Source of the DNA: Bradyrhizobium sp. CB1650
GTDB taxonomy: Bacteria > Pseudomonadota > Alphaproteobacteria > Rhizobiales > Xanthobacteraceae
Length of the DNA: 64,000 nt
Assembly: GCF_029761915.1 (NCBI RefSeq)
Contig: NZ_CP121695.1
Span: forward strand, 1,889,501 to 1,953,500
Direction: 5' to 3'
Positions 29,060 through 37,277 of this stretch are shown in pieces (position 1 is the first letter of the stretch; the number at the start of each line of letters is the position of its first letter). The notes under the pieces were generated by a model that was not told the origin of the DNA, did no database searches, and was given only the letters and a program-made list of their open reading frames with translations. A program made the position numbers and the translations under genes.

Positions 29060-29976
29060 CGAAATTGTTGCGTGCCTATTCTGCCTTCTTATCGCGCGTT
29101 GTTCTTCCGTTTGCGCTATTCCTCCTCTTCGCCTTCACCGCCTCAGCCGACATCGCCGTGCCGCAGCTTACAGGCCGGGTGGTCGACCAGACCGGCACCC
29201 TGTCGAGCAGCGCCATCGCCGCGCTCGACCAGAAGCTGCGCAATTTCGAGGCGAGGAAAGGTAGCCAGATCGCCGTCCTGATCGTGCCGACGACGCAACC
29301 CGAGACCATCGAGCAGTTCTCGATCCGCGTTGCGGACGCCTGGAAGATCGGGCGGAAAAAGGTCGATGACGGCGCGATCCTGGTCATCGCCAAGAACGAC
29401 CGCCACTTGCGCATCGAGGTCGGGTACGGCCTCGAAGGCGCGCTCACCGACGTCACCTCGCGGCGGATCATCGACGAGATCATCACGCCCAAGTTCAGGA
29501 CGGGCGACTTCGCCGGCGGCATCTCTGATGGTGTCGACCGTATCATCCGCGTGATCGACGGCGAGCCGTTGCCGGCGCCTGCGCGCAGCACGGGCTTCAG
29601 CAGCGACCTCAGCGATTTCGGCCCGGTCATTCCCTTCGCCCTGTTCGCCTCGCTGTTCGTCGGCGGCATCCTGCGCGCGATGCTCGGGCGGTTGCTCGGC
29701 TCGGTCGCGACCGGCGGCGTGCTCGCAGCGCTGGCCTGGTTCATGGTCGGCTCCGTCGGCCTTGCGCTGGCGGTCGGCGCCATCGCCTTCATCCTGGCCT
29801 TCATCGCCGATCTTTTTCCGATGGCGACGGGGCCGGGGACGGGCTCCTCGCGCGGCGGCTCCTGGTCGAGCGGCTCGGGCGGCGGCTGGAGCAGCGGCTC
29901 GTCGTCCAGCGACAGCGGCAGCTTCAGTGGCGGGGGCGGCAGTTTCGGTGGCGGCGGCGCGTCGGGGAGCTGGTAG
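29053..29976 (+). CDS. TPM-domain membrane protein (YgcG family)
   Basis: The 307-residue protein has an N-terminal signal or anchor (about 12-32), a TPM domain (about 35-175: LTGRVVDQTGTLSS, AVLIVPTTQPETIEQFSIRVAD, DDGAILVIAKNDRHLRIEVGYGLEGALTD), two or three membrane helices (about 192-262) and a Ser/Gly-rich tail ending SGGGGSFGGGGASGSW. This is the usual YgcG layout. The start is taken as ATG 29053, inside the end of a dispersed repeat and without a good ribosome site; TTG codons a few residues on are alternatives. Operon lemA-TPM-TPM. Confidence 0.87.
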   Translation: MTAKLLRAYSAFLSRVVLPFALFLLFAFTASADIAVPQLTGRVVDQTGTLSSSAIAALDQKLRNFEARKGSQIAVLIVPTTQPETIEQFSIRVADAWKIGRKKVDDGAILVIAKNDRHLRIEVGYGLEGALTDVTSRRIIDEIITPKFRTGDFAGGISDGVDRIIRVIDGEPLPAPARSTGFSSDLSDFGPVIPFALFASLFVGGILRAMLGRLLGSVATGGVLAALAWFMVGSVGLALAVGAIAFILAFIADLFPMATGPGTGSSRGGSWSSGSGGGWSSGSSSSDSGSFSGGGGSFGGGGASGSW

Positions 29977-29978
29977 TC

Positions 29979-30476
29979 ATGAGCATCAGGCGCATATCCC
30001 GGCATCTGCTTCAGTACCATTGGCGTGCGAAGCAGGTATTTACACCGGACGTGCTCGCGCGCATCGAACAAGCGATCAAGCGCTGCGAGGCCAGTCACGC
30101 CGGCCAAGTCCGTTTCGTCGTTGAAGGCGCACTCGACGGCGCGGCGCTGTTCCGCAACCAGCCGGCGCGCGAGCGCGCGCTCGACGTCTTCTCGCATTTG
30201 CGGATCTGGGACACCGCGCACAACAACGGCGTCCTGATCTACCTCCTGCTCGCCGACCGCGACGTCGAGATCGTCGCCGACCGCGGCATCAACGCGAAGG
30301 TCGGCGCTGAGCGCTGGGAGAACATCTGTCGCGCGATGGAGGCCGAGTTCAGATCCGGGCAGTTCGAGCGCGGCGCGATTGGCGGCATCGAAGCGGTGTC
30401 GCGGGAGTTGGCCAAGCATTTCCCGCCGCGCGGGTCACATCCGAACGAGCTGCCGAACAAGCCGCTGGTGATGTGA
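29979..30476 (+). CDS. Second TPM-domain protein
   Basis: This 165-residue protein starts two bases after the previous stop. It has the TPM core without a signal peptide or membrane helix: IEQAIKRCEASHAGQVRFVVEGALDG, NNGVLIYLLLADRDVEIVADRGI, and GAIGGIEAVSRELAKHFPP. It looks like a soluble cytoplasmic relative of its neighbour. Its conserved place after lemA and a membrane TPM protein suggests that the three products form one complex at the inner membrane. Confidence 0.85.
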   Translation: MSIRRISRHLLQYHWRAKQVFTPDVLARIEQAIKRCEASHAGQVRFVVEGALDGAALFRNQPARERALDVFSHLRIWDTAHNNGVLIYLLLADRDVEIVADRGINAKVGAERWENICRAMEAEFRSGQFERGAIGGIEAVSRELAKHFPPRGSHPNELPNKPLVM

Positions 30477-30517
30477 CGGATGCGGACGATGTGGGCGGAG
30501 CCGGCGCCCCAAACTCC

Positions 30518-30602
30518 GTCATTGCGAGCGCAGCGAAGCAATCCAGGCTGTCACCGCGGAGACGGTCTGGATTGCTTCGTCGCTTCGCTCCTCGCAATGA
30601 TG
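30518..30602. repeat. Dispersed repeat (cgtcattgcgagcgcagcgaagcaatcc ... ctcgcaatga), copy 1
   Basis: The ends are inverted copies: cgtcattgcgagcg...gaagcaatccag on the left and ctggattgcttcg...cgctcctcgcaatgatg on the right, with a short central segment. Copies also at 35807-35890 and 52652-52732. It lies between convergent genes. Confidence 0.85.
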
Positions 30603-30696
30603 AGGCTGAGGCGGTAGCGCGCCGGACTCTCCTCTTCGCCCAGACGACATTGCGGAGGCGTTCGTGAGTCTTCGTGAGAAGCGAAGTGGTGGGCAA

Positions 30697-31509
30697 TCAA
30701 TCATCCAGCTTGTTCAAATCCCTGACCGACTGCATGATGGGTTCGAAATTCGAGCGCGCGTCCAGCGCGTCGAACAGTTGCGCGGTGTCCTCCAGCAAGC
30801 CGTGCGAACGCGCAATCGCGATGCGGACGTCCTCCTGCGGCGTATCCGACAGCCTGCCGTGGCCCGAGAGCAGGATTTTCGAGTCCAGACCCTTGAGGCG
30901 TTCCAGCGACTGGATGTAGTCGGCGATGCTGCCGGAGCCGAACACGCCGCCCATGACGCCGCCGGGCATCAGGGTGTCGGCGGCGAACAGGAGGCCCTTG
31001 TCCTGGTCGAACAGCGTGATGCAGGCCGAGGTATGGCCCGGCGTATGCATCACGGCGAGGCGGAAATTGCCGAGGTCGATCAGATTACCTTCCTCGAGCC
31101 AGATGTCGATGTTGATCGGCACGTTCGGCTCGTTGAACATCTTCCGCAGCATCGAGAAATCGTCGCGCAGCATGATCTTGTTGGCGGCGAGGCGGTGGGC
31201 GGCGATGAAGGTGCGGCGCTCGTTGAAGTGCCAGGCAGCGCCGATATGGTCGAGATGCTCGTGACTCAACACCACCATGTCGATCTTCTCCGGTGGACAT
31301 TCGGCGAAGTTCAGGCATTCCACCATCGCCGCATAGTTGGTGGAGAGCCCGACGTCGATCAGGATGGTGCGCGTCGAGCCACGCACGAGATAGGCGTTAG
31401 CGGCGCGGTTGGCGAAGCGGATCTGGTAGACGTCGTCCGCCGCCTGGATCAGCGAGCAGGTGTCGTTCTTCATCAGGATCGGGAAGGCCATCGGCTTGCG
31501 ATCGCTCAT
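30697..31509 (-). CDS. MBL-fold metallo-hydrolase
   Basis: The 270-residue protein has the metallo-beta-lactamase metal site HEHLDH (His83, His85, Asp87, His88), a further His in MHTPGHTSACI, Asp in LLFAADTLMPGG and a final His in ILLSGHGRLSD. It would bind two metal ions and hydrolyse an ester, thioester or phosphodiester-type substrate; glyoxalase II-like and lactonase-like functions are possible. Its ATG overlaps the stop of the upstream cyclic-nucleotide-binding gene as ATGA, indicating coupled translation. Confidence 0.87.
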   Translation of the reverse strand: MSDRKPMAFPILMKNDTCSLIQAADDVYQIRFANRAANAYLVRGSTRTILIDVGLSTNYAAMVECLNFAECPPEKIDMVVLSHEHLDHIGAAWHFNERRTFIAAHRLAANKIMLRDDFSMLRKMFNEPNVPINIDIWLEEGNLIDLGNFRLAVMHTPGHTSACITLFDQDKGLLFAADTLMPGGVMGGVFGSGSIADYIQSLERLKGLDSKILLSGHGRLSDTPQEDVRIAIARSHGLLEDTAQLFDALDARSNFEPIMQSVRDLNKLDD

Positions 31510-31877
31510 GACTGTGCTGTCCGATAGGTGACGGCGTTGGAGGCCCGCAGGCGCTTGGAGAGCGCATCCATCACCATCAGCGCGAAGGCCGGCTGCTGGC
31601 TGACGAGATAGACGAAGCGGGCATGGTTGATCTTCATCACCCGCGTGTGCGGCGCCGCCGCGATCGCGGTCGCCGAGCGCGCCGAGCCGTCGATCACGGC
31701 CATCTCGCCGAAGAACTCACCCTTGCCGAGGGTGACGATGGTGGTCTTGGTGATGCCGGCGACCTTGGCGATCTCGACCTGGCCGTCGAGGACGACGAAC
31801 AGCTCGCGGCCGGTCGAGCCCTCCTCGAAGATGACGTCACCGACACCAAACTCGTTGATGCACTTCTCGATCGTCAT
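31506..31877 (-). CDS. Stand-alone cyclic-nucleotide-binding domain protein
   Basis: The 123-residue protein is a single cNMP-binding domain: VGDVIFEEGSTGRELFVVLDGQVEI, then GEFFGEMAVIDGSARSATAIA, which is the phosphate-binding cassette with the Arg that contacts the cyclic phosphate. There is no DNA-binding or catalytic domain. It probably senses cAMP or cGMP and acts on its coupled partner, the MBL hydrolase (inference). GGGAGG lies 5 bases before ATG 31877. A CyaC-like cyclase is encoded about 11 kb away. Confidence 0.87.
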   Translation of the reverse strand: MTIEKCINEFGVGDVIFEEGSTGRELFVVLDGQVEIAKVAGITKTTIVTLGKGEFFGEMAVIDGSARSATAIAAAPHTRVMKINHARFVYLVSQQPAFALMVMDALSKRLRASNAVTYRTAQS

Positions 31878-32071
31878 TGTGCCTCCCCTCGGCACCCCGG
31901 CCTTCTGGCTACGGGATGCACCATGTTAGCCGGGGAGCAGGGTCCGGCAAACAGGCCGTTCGGCGGAGGACGGCTGCCGCCGCAGGGCAGCATCAACTGA
32001 CGATTTGTTTGATGTCCGCCACGCCGGTTCCACTTTCCGGGCCAAATTCGGCCCCGGATGAGTTCCTAAAA

Positions 32072-32126
32072 TTTTGGTAAGCGGGTCCCAAGGTAAGGAT
32101 TTCGCAAGCAATGAAAGTTACCAAAA
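32072..32126. promoter_or_regulatory. 9-bp inverted repeat TTTTGGTAA ... TTACCAAAA upstream of the coiled-coil membrane protein
   Basis: The arms at 32072-32080 and 32118-32126 are perfect complements 37 bases apart, in an AT-rich patch unlike the surrounding DNA. This could be an operator or an RNA leader structure. It overlaps the small leader ORF at 32111. Confidence 0.4.
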
Positions 32127-32158
32127 GGTCAATCTTGACGGGAGTATTTGAGCCGTGA
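32111..32158 (+). CDS. Possible 15-residue leader peptide
   Basis: ATG 32111 opens a frame MKVTKRSILTGVFEP whose TGA stop overlaps the GTG start of the next gene as GTGA. An AAGGTAAGGA tract lies about 12 bases upstream. The overlap suggests translational coupling; it may equally be chance or an alternative N-terminus. Confidence 0.3.
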   Translation: MKVTKRSILTGVFEP

Positions 32159-33180
32159 GCGAACCAATGCCCGAACAGGCCGGCCAGAACACGGGCGAAT
32201 CCGCTGGCGCCCTTGATGCCGCTACTGCGCCGCAGGCCGTCGAGGCCGCCGCAGGCATCGAGGCCCCCTCGATCGCCCCGGACCACGAGGCGCCGCCCAA
32301 GCCTGATCTGGAAAAGCCTGATCTGGAAAAGCCTGACGTGGACAGGGTGGAGGCGCCCCGGATCGTGGTGCCGAAGCTCGGCGCCGAAACCAAGGCCGAA
32401 GCCCGGCCCGAGCAAGAGCCCGGCAAGCTCATCGTGATGGCGCCCGCGGACCGCTCCTGGGACGGCGAGGATTTCGCCCCGCATGTGAAGGCAGACGAGC
32501 CGCGCGAGACCGGCGGCAAGCGTCGCCTGTCGGCGATGGCCGCGGTTGTCGCGCTCGCGGCGAGCGTCGGTGCGATCAGCGGCGCGCTGGCGACCGTCGG
32601 CGTGATGCACTTCGCCGCCGCCCCGGCGCCGGCACCGGTACAGGTCGCCGACACCAGCGCGCTGGAGAGCTCGGTCGCGCGGATCGATGCCGATATCGTC
32701 GCGCTCAAGGCGAGCGTCGAGCATACCTCGAAGACCGGCCTCAGCCAGGTCAACCGGACCAACGACCGCCTCGACAAGCTCGAGAAGGCGCAGGCCGAGC
32801 CGATGGCCAGGCTCGCAAAACTGTCCGAGGCCGTCGATAAGCTCCGCGCCACGCCACCTGCCGCGCCAGCGCAGGCCGCAGCCGCGGCGCCGGCGAAGGA
32901 CATCACCGGCTCGATCGCGGCGACCCAGGTTGCCACCGCTGCAGCCGCGCCGGCTGCAGCACCCGCCGCGCCGAAAGTTGAGGTCGGCAGGCTGCCGACC
33001 GTCGACGGCTGGGTGCTGCGCGACGTCGCCAACGGCGGCGCGCTGATCGAAGGCCGGGGAGCCCTCTACGAGGTCTATGCCGGCGATCCCGTGCCGGGCC
33101 TCGGCCGTGTCGATGCGATCCGCCGCCAGGACGGCCGCTGGGTGGTCGTCACGAGCAAGGGCCTGATCGTCGCGCGCTGA
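32155..33180 (+). CDS. Single-pass membrane protein with coiled coil, function unknown
   Basis: The 341-residue protein has an acidic, Pro/Ala-rich N-terminal region (1-120) containing a short repeat PDLEKPDLEKPDVD (15-base DNA units at 32299-32343), one membrane helix (about 123-150, AMAAVVALAASVGAISGALATVG), a helical stretch with coiled-coil character (about 160-235, ALESSVARIDADIVALKASVE), an Ala/Pro linker, and a compact C-terminal domain (VDGWVLRDVANGGALIEGRGALYEV, VVVTSKGLIVAR). The start is GTG 32155 with GGAG 10 bases before. An intrinsic terminator follows. Not recognised as a named family; the topology suggests an envelope protein with a periplasmic C-terminus. Confidence 0.75.
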   Translation: MSEPMPEQAGQNTGESAGALDAATAPQAVEAAAGIEAPSIAPDHEAPPKPDLEKPDLEKPDVDRVEAPRIVVPKLGAETKAEARPEQEPGKLIVMAPADRSWDGEDFAPHVKADEPRETGGKRRLSAMAAVVALAASVGAISGALATVGVMHFAAAPAPAPVQVADTSALESSVARIDADIVALKASVEHTSKTGLSQVNRTNDRLDKLEKAQAEPMARLAKLSEAVDKLRATPPAAPAQAAAAAPAKDITGSIAATQVATAAAAPAAAPAAPKVEVGRLPTVDGWVLRDVANGGALIEGRGALYEVYAGDPVPGLGRVDAIRRQDGRWVVVTSKGLIVAR

Positions 33181-33205
33181 AACGCCCGCATCCGACTTTC
33201 GAAGG

Positions 33206-33236
33206 GGCGCTTCACCACGATGTGAAGCGCCTTTTT
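33206..33236 (+). terminator. Rho-independent terminator
   Basis: A perfect 10-bp stem ggcgcttcac/gtgaagcgcc with a 6-base loop is followed directly by five T. It ends the upstream membrane-protein gene and is the clearest intrinsic terminator in the window. Confidence 0.9.
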
Positions 33237-33273
33237 GCTTGAATAGGCGGACCAGCGCGGTGTTAGTGCAGAC

Positions 33274-34824
33274 ATGAGCCGCGCGTTGCGAATTCTCGTT
33301 GCTGTCATCGTGCTGTTCGGCGGCGTCAATTCGCTCTCGGCAGCGGAGAATGTGCCGCTCGTACGCGGCACCGCGATCACCGATCCCGATCTCCTGCGCA
33401 AGCTGGACCAGAGCGATGCGCTCACGATCTCGCGCCTTTTGTCGCCGGAGCGGAACGCGGACTTTCCGCTGACCACGGACCTGATGTTCTCGTCGCTGCC
33501 GCAGCTCAAGGAGATTCCGCCCTCGATCGATGCGGAGTTCGACCGCTACATCGCGCAGCACAAGGCGGCATCGCCGAGCGAGACGATCGGCGTCGGCGAA
33601 GGCTTTGATGTCCACCTGTTCGATCGCGCAGTCCTGAAATCCCGTGACACGCGCTTCGTGCTGGCCGGCATCGTCAACCGCATGGACCGCGCCTATGTCG
33701 CGGAAGAGTCCTGCGGCGAGATCCGCCTGATCTACCGGCTGACGCGCTTCGACGGCAATCCCGATGGGGCCAAGACGGCGACGCGCCTGCCGATGACGCT
33801 CAACCTGGTGATCAAGGCGAGGGACGCGCGCCAGACCGATCGCAGCGGCAAGCCGGTCACCTGCGCCGAGGTGGCGCGACGTTGGCTCGACAATGGCGAC
33901 TGGCAGGGGCTGATCGGCGGGGCCCTCTATCCTTACGACGCCATGCTCGATCGGATCGAGACCAACATCCAGATCGCGGTCGCGCCCAAATCGCCGCTGC
34001 ACGATTTCCGCGCCGACTATCTCCTGAAAGTCTTCAAGTACAACGCCGCCACAAAGCTGTTCGAGGAATCGACGCTGGAAAACCAGATCGACCGCGACCG
34101 GATCGTTGCGGACGATGCGCTCCGGCGCGACTTCAAGGCCTGGCTGCTCGAACCCGATCACTTTCGCGATTTCGATCGCGGCACGGTGCTGATCCCGGAG
34201 AAGTTCCTGGCCAAGGCCGCGGTGGCGCCGACGCCCGCGGGCCTCGATGCTTCTGCATTGCAGCCGGAGTTCGGCATGATGCGGGGGGAAGGCAAAGGCG
34301 AGGGCAAGGCCGAACCGGTCTTCACCGACAATGACGTGGTCGGCGCGCTGAAACAGGCGGCCGCGCGCGGCATCACCATGGAGAACATCCGCTCGATCGC
34401 GGGCTTCCAGCGCCGGCTCAACGACATCACCTGCGCCGGCTGCCACCAGACCCGTGGCATCGGCGGCTTCCATTTCCCGGGCGTCGATTGGCTCGCGGAC
34501 AAGCCGTCCAATTCCACCGTCGTGCCGGCCTCACCGCACTTCGTCGGCGACCAGGTTCGCCGGCGCGACATCCTGACTGCGTTTGCCGAGGGCAATCGTC
34601 CTGATTTCTCACGCGGATTTTCCAGCCGGCCGCAGACCCGCGGCAGCCGGGAGCTGGCGGGCACCGAATATGAGGATGGCTGGGGCGCGCATTGTTCCCT
34701 GCAGAATGCGGGATCGGGAACGGCTGACAAGAGTTTTACGTCATGGAGCTGTGCTAAAGGTCTCACCTGTCAGGCTGCTTCGGCATCGAGCCGCATCGGC
34801 ATGTGCTTCATCAAGACGCGTTAG
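33274..34824 (+). CDS. Exported protein with one c-type heme motif (CAGCH), function unknown
   Basis: The 516-residue protein has a Sec signal peptide (about 1-23, LFGGVNSLSAAE). Most of it (25-380) is not recognisable, but it has an orderly layout (FVLAGIVNRMDRAYV, GEIRLIYRLTRF, LIGGALYPYDAMLDRI). A single heme-attachment motif CAGCHQTRGIGGFHFPG appears at about residue 389, followed by a Cys-containing tail (CSLQNAG, SWSCAKGLTCQAA, GMCFIKTR). It is probably periplasmic and binds heme c. No redox partner adjoins it. Confidence 0.7.
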   Translation: MSRALRILVAVIVLFGGVNSLSAAENVPLVRGTAITDPDLLRKLDQSDALTISRLLSPERNADFPLTTDLMFSSLPQLKEIPPSIDAEFDRYIAQHKAASPSETIGVGEGFDVHLFDRAVLKSRDTRFVLAGIVNRMDRAYVAEESCGEIRLIYRLTRFDGNPDGAKTATRLPMTLNLVIKARDARQTDRSGKPVTCAEVARRWLDNGDWQGLIGGALYPYDAMLDRIETNIQIAVAPKSPLHDFRADYLLKVFKYNAATKLFEESTLENQIDRDRIVADDALRRDFKAWLLEPDHFRDFDRGTVLIPEKFLAKAAVAPTPAGLDASALQPEFGMMRGEGKGEGKAEPVFTDNDVVGALKQAAARGITMENIRSIAGFQRRLNDITCAGCHQTRGIGGFHFPGVDWLADKPSNSTVVPASPHFVGDQVRRRDILTAFAEGNRPDFSRGFSSRPQTRGSRELAGTEYEDGWGAHCSLQNAGSGTADKSFTSWSCAKGLTCQAASASSRIGMCFIKTR

Positions 34825-34924
34825 CGCATGATCCGGACCCGGAGGGCCGCGTTAGCGCAAAGTGTGCAGCGGTTTTCCGAAAGATCACGCGCAGACGAAG
34901 CCGGCAAAGCGATTTGGATGACTC

Positions 34925-35089
34925 ATGACAGACGCCAGCGACGCCAACAAAGAGCGCAATCGCGAGATTGCGCGCAATGAGGAAGCCAAACAGGTCACCG
35001 GCAGCATCCGCGTCAGCACCTGGGCGGTCGCGGTCGTCGTCATCGTCGGCGGGATTCTTTTTACGCTCGGCTGGCTGGCGCTGCGCTAG
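34925..35089 (+). CDS. Small single-pass membrane protein
   Basis: A 54-residue frame starts at ATG 34925 with a charged head (NKERNREIARNEEAKQ) and ends in one hydrophobic helix (WAVAVVVIVGGILFTLGWLAL) and Arg. The stop is 10 bases from the stop of the opposing GST gene. The amphipathic-head-plus-anchor layout is convincing although no family is recognised. Confidence 0.6.
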   Translation: MTDASDANKERNREIARNEEAKQVTGSIRVSTWAVAVVVIVGGILFTLGWLALR

Positions 35090-35098
35090 CAGAAGCCC

Positions 35099-35746
35099 TC
35101 ACTTCGCGTAGTGCGTCAACCGCTTGCCGGGCAGGAGATCATAGGCCGACTTCCAGCCGGGCAGCGCGGCGAGGCGACCGAGCCAGGCGTGGATGGCCGG
35201 ATGGCTCTTGGCGAAATCATAGCCGTGCTCGTCGCTCGGATAGTGCAGATAGGCCATCATCGAGACATCGGCGACCGTCGGCTTCGTCCCGATCGCGAAG
35301 GCGTTGCGGGCGAGGTGCCCCTCCAAAATGCCCAGAAAATCGTCGAGCCGGAAGCGAAAATGCCTCAGCACTTGCGGGTCCCCGTTCGGGATAAACGTCC
35401 GCATGAAGCGATAGGTCGCCATGTAGCCGGTGAGCTTGTGGTTGTCCCAGAACAGCCAGCGCAACAGCTCGAATTTCTCCTCCGCTGTTTCGCCGCCGAA
35501 GCGGCCGTACTGCTCGGCGAGCTTGAGCAGGATCGGCGCGGTCTGCGTCATCTTCACACCGTCGACCTCGAGCACGGGAATTTCGCCCATCTCGTTCACG
35601 GTCTTGCGCCATTCCGGCGTACGCGTGACGCCGCCGCCGAAATCGGTCCAGACCGGCTCGAAGGACTCGCCGCACAGCGTCAGCATCAGCGCCAGCTTGT
35701 AGCTGTTGCCGGATTCGGGGAAGTAGTGCAGGCGATAGCGGGGCAT
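35099..35746 (-). CDS. Glutathione S-transferase family protein
   Basis: The 215-residue protein has an N-terminal thioredoxin-like domain (YRLHYFPESGNSYKLALML, GEIPVLEVDGVKMTQTAPIL, where the VDG..MTQT segment binds the glutamyl part of glutathione) and an all-helical C-terminal domain with GTKPTVADVSMMAYLHYP. ATG 35746 gives the normal GST length. It stands alone, upstream of a dispersed repeat. Substrate unknown. Confidence 0.9.
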   Translation of the reverse strand: MPRYRLHYFPESGNSYKLALMLTLCGESFEPVWTDFGGGVTRTPEWRKTVNEMGEIPVLEVDGVKMTQTAPILLKLAEQYGRFGGETAEEKFELLRWLFWDNHKLTGYMATYRFMRTFIPNGDPQVLRHFRFRLDDFLGILEGHLARNAFAIGTKPTVADVSMMAYLHYPSDEHGYDFAKSHPAIHAWLGRLAALPGWKSAYDLLPGKRLTHYAK

Positions 35747-35806
35747 GGAACCTCACAGACGACGAGTGGGTTTTGTTTTGCCGACAGTTATATCGAGATC
35801 GCCCCG

Positions 35807-35890
35807 CATCGTCATTGCGAGCGTAGCTAAGCAATCCAGCAATGCACCCGCGGAGGGATTCTGGATTGCTTCGCTGCGTTCGCAATGATG
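35807..35890. repeat. Dispersed repeat (cgtcattgcgagcg family), copy 2
   Basis: catcgtcattgcgagcgtagctaagcaatccag on the left faces ctggattgcttcgctgcgttcgcaatgatg on the right. Same family as 30518-30602 and 52652-52732. Confidence 0.85.
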
Positions 35891-35961
35891 GGAGTTATGT
35901 AGCGAGCTCTCTCCCCTTCGCCGGGACGACTGTGGAGTGCGTTGCGCGACCGCGCCGGCCC

Positions 35962-37167
35962 TTACCCCACCGCGCCCGACGACCTTAGCTGCTTGATCGC
36001 CGCCTCGTCATATCCCGCTTCGCGCAAAATCTCGTCACTGTGCTCGCCGACGGCGGGGGGCTTGCGCGGTTGCACCTTCTTGGCGCCGTCGATCCAGATC
36101 GGGCTGTTGATAGTGAGCATGGTGTCGTTCTCGAACGGCACCAGCACCTCGTTGTCGAGCATCTGCTTGTCGTTCGGGATGTCGTCCAGGATGCCGACGA
36201 CGCCGAACACCAGCCCATTGCCGTCAAGGATCTTCCGCCATTCCGCAAGATCCTTGGTCGCGAACACCTCGTCAAAAATCTTGATCAGCTCGACCGAGCG
36301 GGCGTGGCGGTCGGGCCTGGTGGCAAAGCGCGGGTCGTCGATGAGGTCCTCGCGTCCCATGCAGCGCGCCAGTGTCGGCCACTGCCGGTCTTCGTTCAGA
36401 AGCGACAGGATAATCCAGCGGCCATCCTTGCACTGATAGTGGTTGGTTACCGCGTTGAGCGCGCGTTCGCGCGGCCGTCGCTCGCCGAACTTGGCGCCGC
36501 AGAGCTTTGCCTGCGCCAGCACGCTCGCCGCCCAGACCCCGTTCGCCATCAAATTGGAGGCGACATGCGAGCCCTTGCCGGTCTTCTCGCGCTGATACAG
36601 CGCGGTGACGATGGCGCCGTAGAATGCCATGGCGCAGGGGTGATCGCCCATGCCCGCGATCGAGCGGGCCGGTGTCGTGTTGGTGTCGGCGCGGACGAGA
36701 TCCATCAGGCCGGAGCGTGCCCAATAGGCATTGCTGTCGAAGCCGGGCTTGTTGGCCTCCTCACCCTTCTCGCCATAGCCGGTGAAGGAGGCGTAGATCA
36801 GTCGGTCGTTGAGATGGGCGAGGTGATCGTAGGTGATGCCGAGCTTGATGCGCACCGGCGGCGGCATGTTGGTGATGAAGACGTCGGCCTCTTCCACGAG
36901 CTTGTAGAGCACGGCCTGCGCCTCCGGCTTGGCGAGGTCGAGCGCGATGCTCTTCTTGTTGCGGGCCTCGAGCAGCCAGGCGAAATTGTGCTCGCCGGTC
37001 GGATAGCCCGGGAGGTTCGGCAGATTGCGGTAGGGGTCGCCGGCGCCGGGCGGCTCGATCTTGATGACGTCGGCGCCGAAATCCGACAGCACGGTCGCTG
37101 CAGCGGGCGCCGCGATGAAGCTCGCGCAGTCCAGAACCTTCAGGCCCGCAAAAATGCCCTTTTCCAT
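35962..37167 (-). CDS. Class III CoA-transferase (CaiB/BaiF family)
   Basis: The 401-residue protein shows the family N-terminus LKVLDCASFIAAPAAATVLSDFGADVIKIEPP, NKKSIALDL, and the catalytic Asp in ANKPGFDSNAYWARSG; SHVASNLMANGVW and a C-terminal GEHSDEILREAGYD complete it. It moves CoA between carboxylic acids; the acids are unknown. Start ATG 37167 has GAGGGAG upstream. It precedes putA in position (110 bases away, same strand) but is downstream of it in transcription; common regulation is uncertain. Confidence 0.9.
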   Translation of the reverse strand: MEKGIFAGLKVLDCASFIAAPAAATVLSDFGADVIKIEPPGAGDPYRNLPNLPGYPTGEHNFAWLLEARNKKSIALDLAKPEAQAVLYKLVEEADVFITNMPPPVRIKLGITYDHLAHLNDRLIYASFTGYGEKGEEANKPGFDSNAYWARSGLMDLVRADTNTTPARSIAGMGDHPCAMAFYGAIVTALYQREKTGKGSHVASNLMANGVWAASVLAQAKLCGAKFGERRPRERALNAVTNHYQCKDGRWIILSLLNEDRQWPTLARCMGREDLIDDPRFATRPDRHARSVELIKIFDEVFATKDLAEWRKILDGNGLVFGVVGILDDIPNDKQMLDNEVLVPFENDTMLTINSPIWIDGAKKVQPRKPPAVGEHSDEILREAGYDEAAIKQLRSSGAVG

Positions 37168-37277
37168 CGCGGCGTTGCTCCCTCGCTCTTGTTGTTTCCC
37201 GTGCGCTGGAATTAGCGCGGCCACATCATGGAGCATTAGACCGATGTTCTGGCGGGATGCAACGCTCCTTCCCGCGC

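Noticed and set aside
31993..34473. 826-residue minus-strand ORF
   Set aside because: Antisense to two plus-strand genes that have signal peptide, membrane helix, heme motif and an intrinsic terminator between them.
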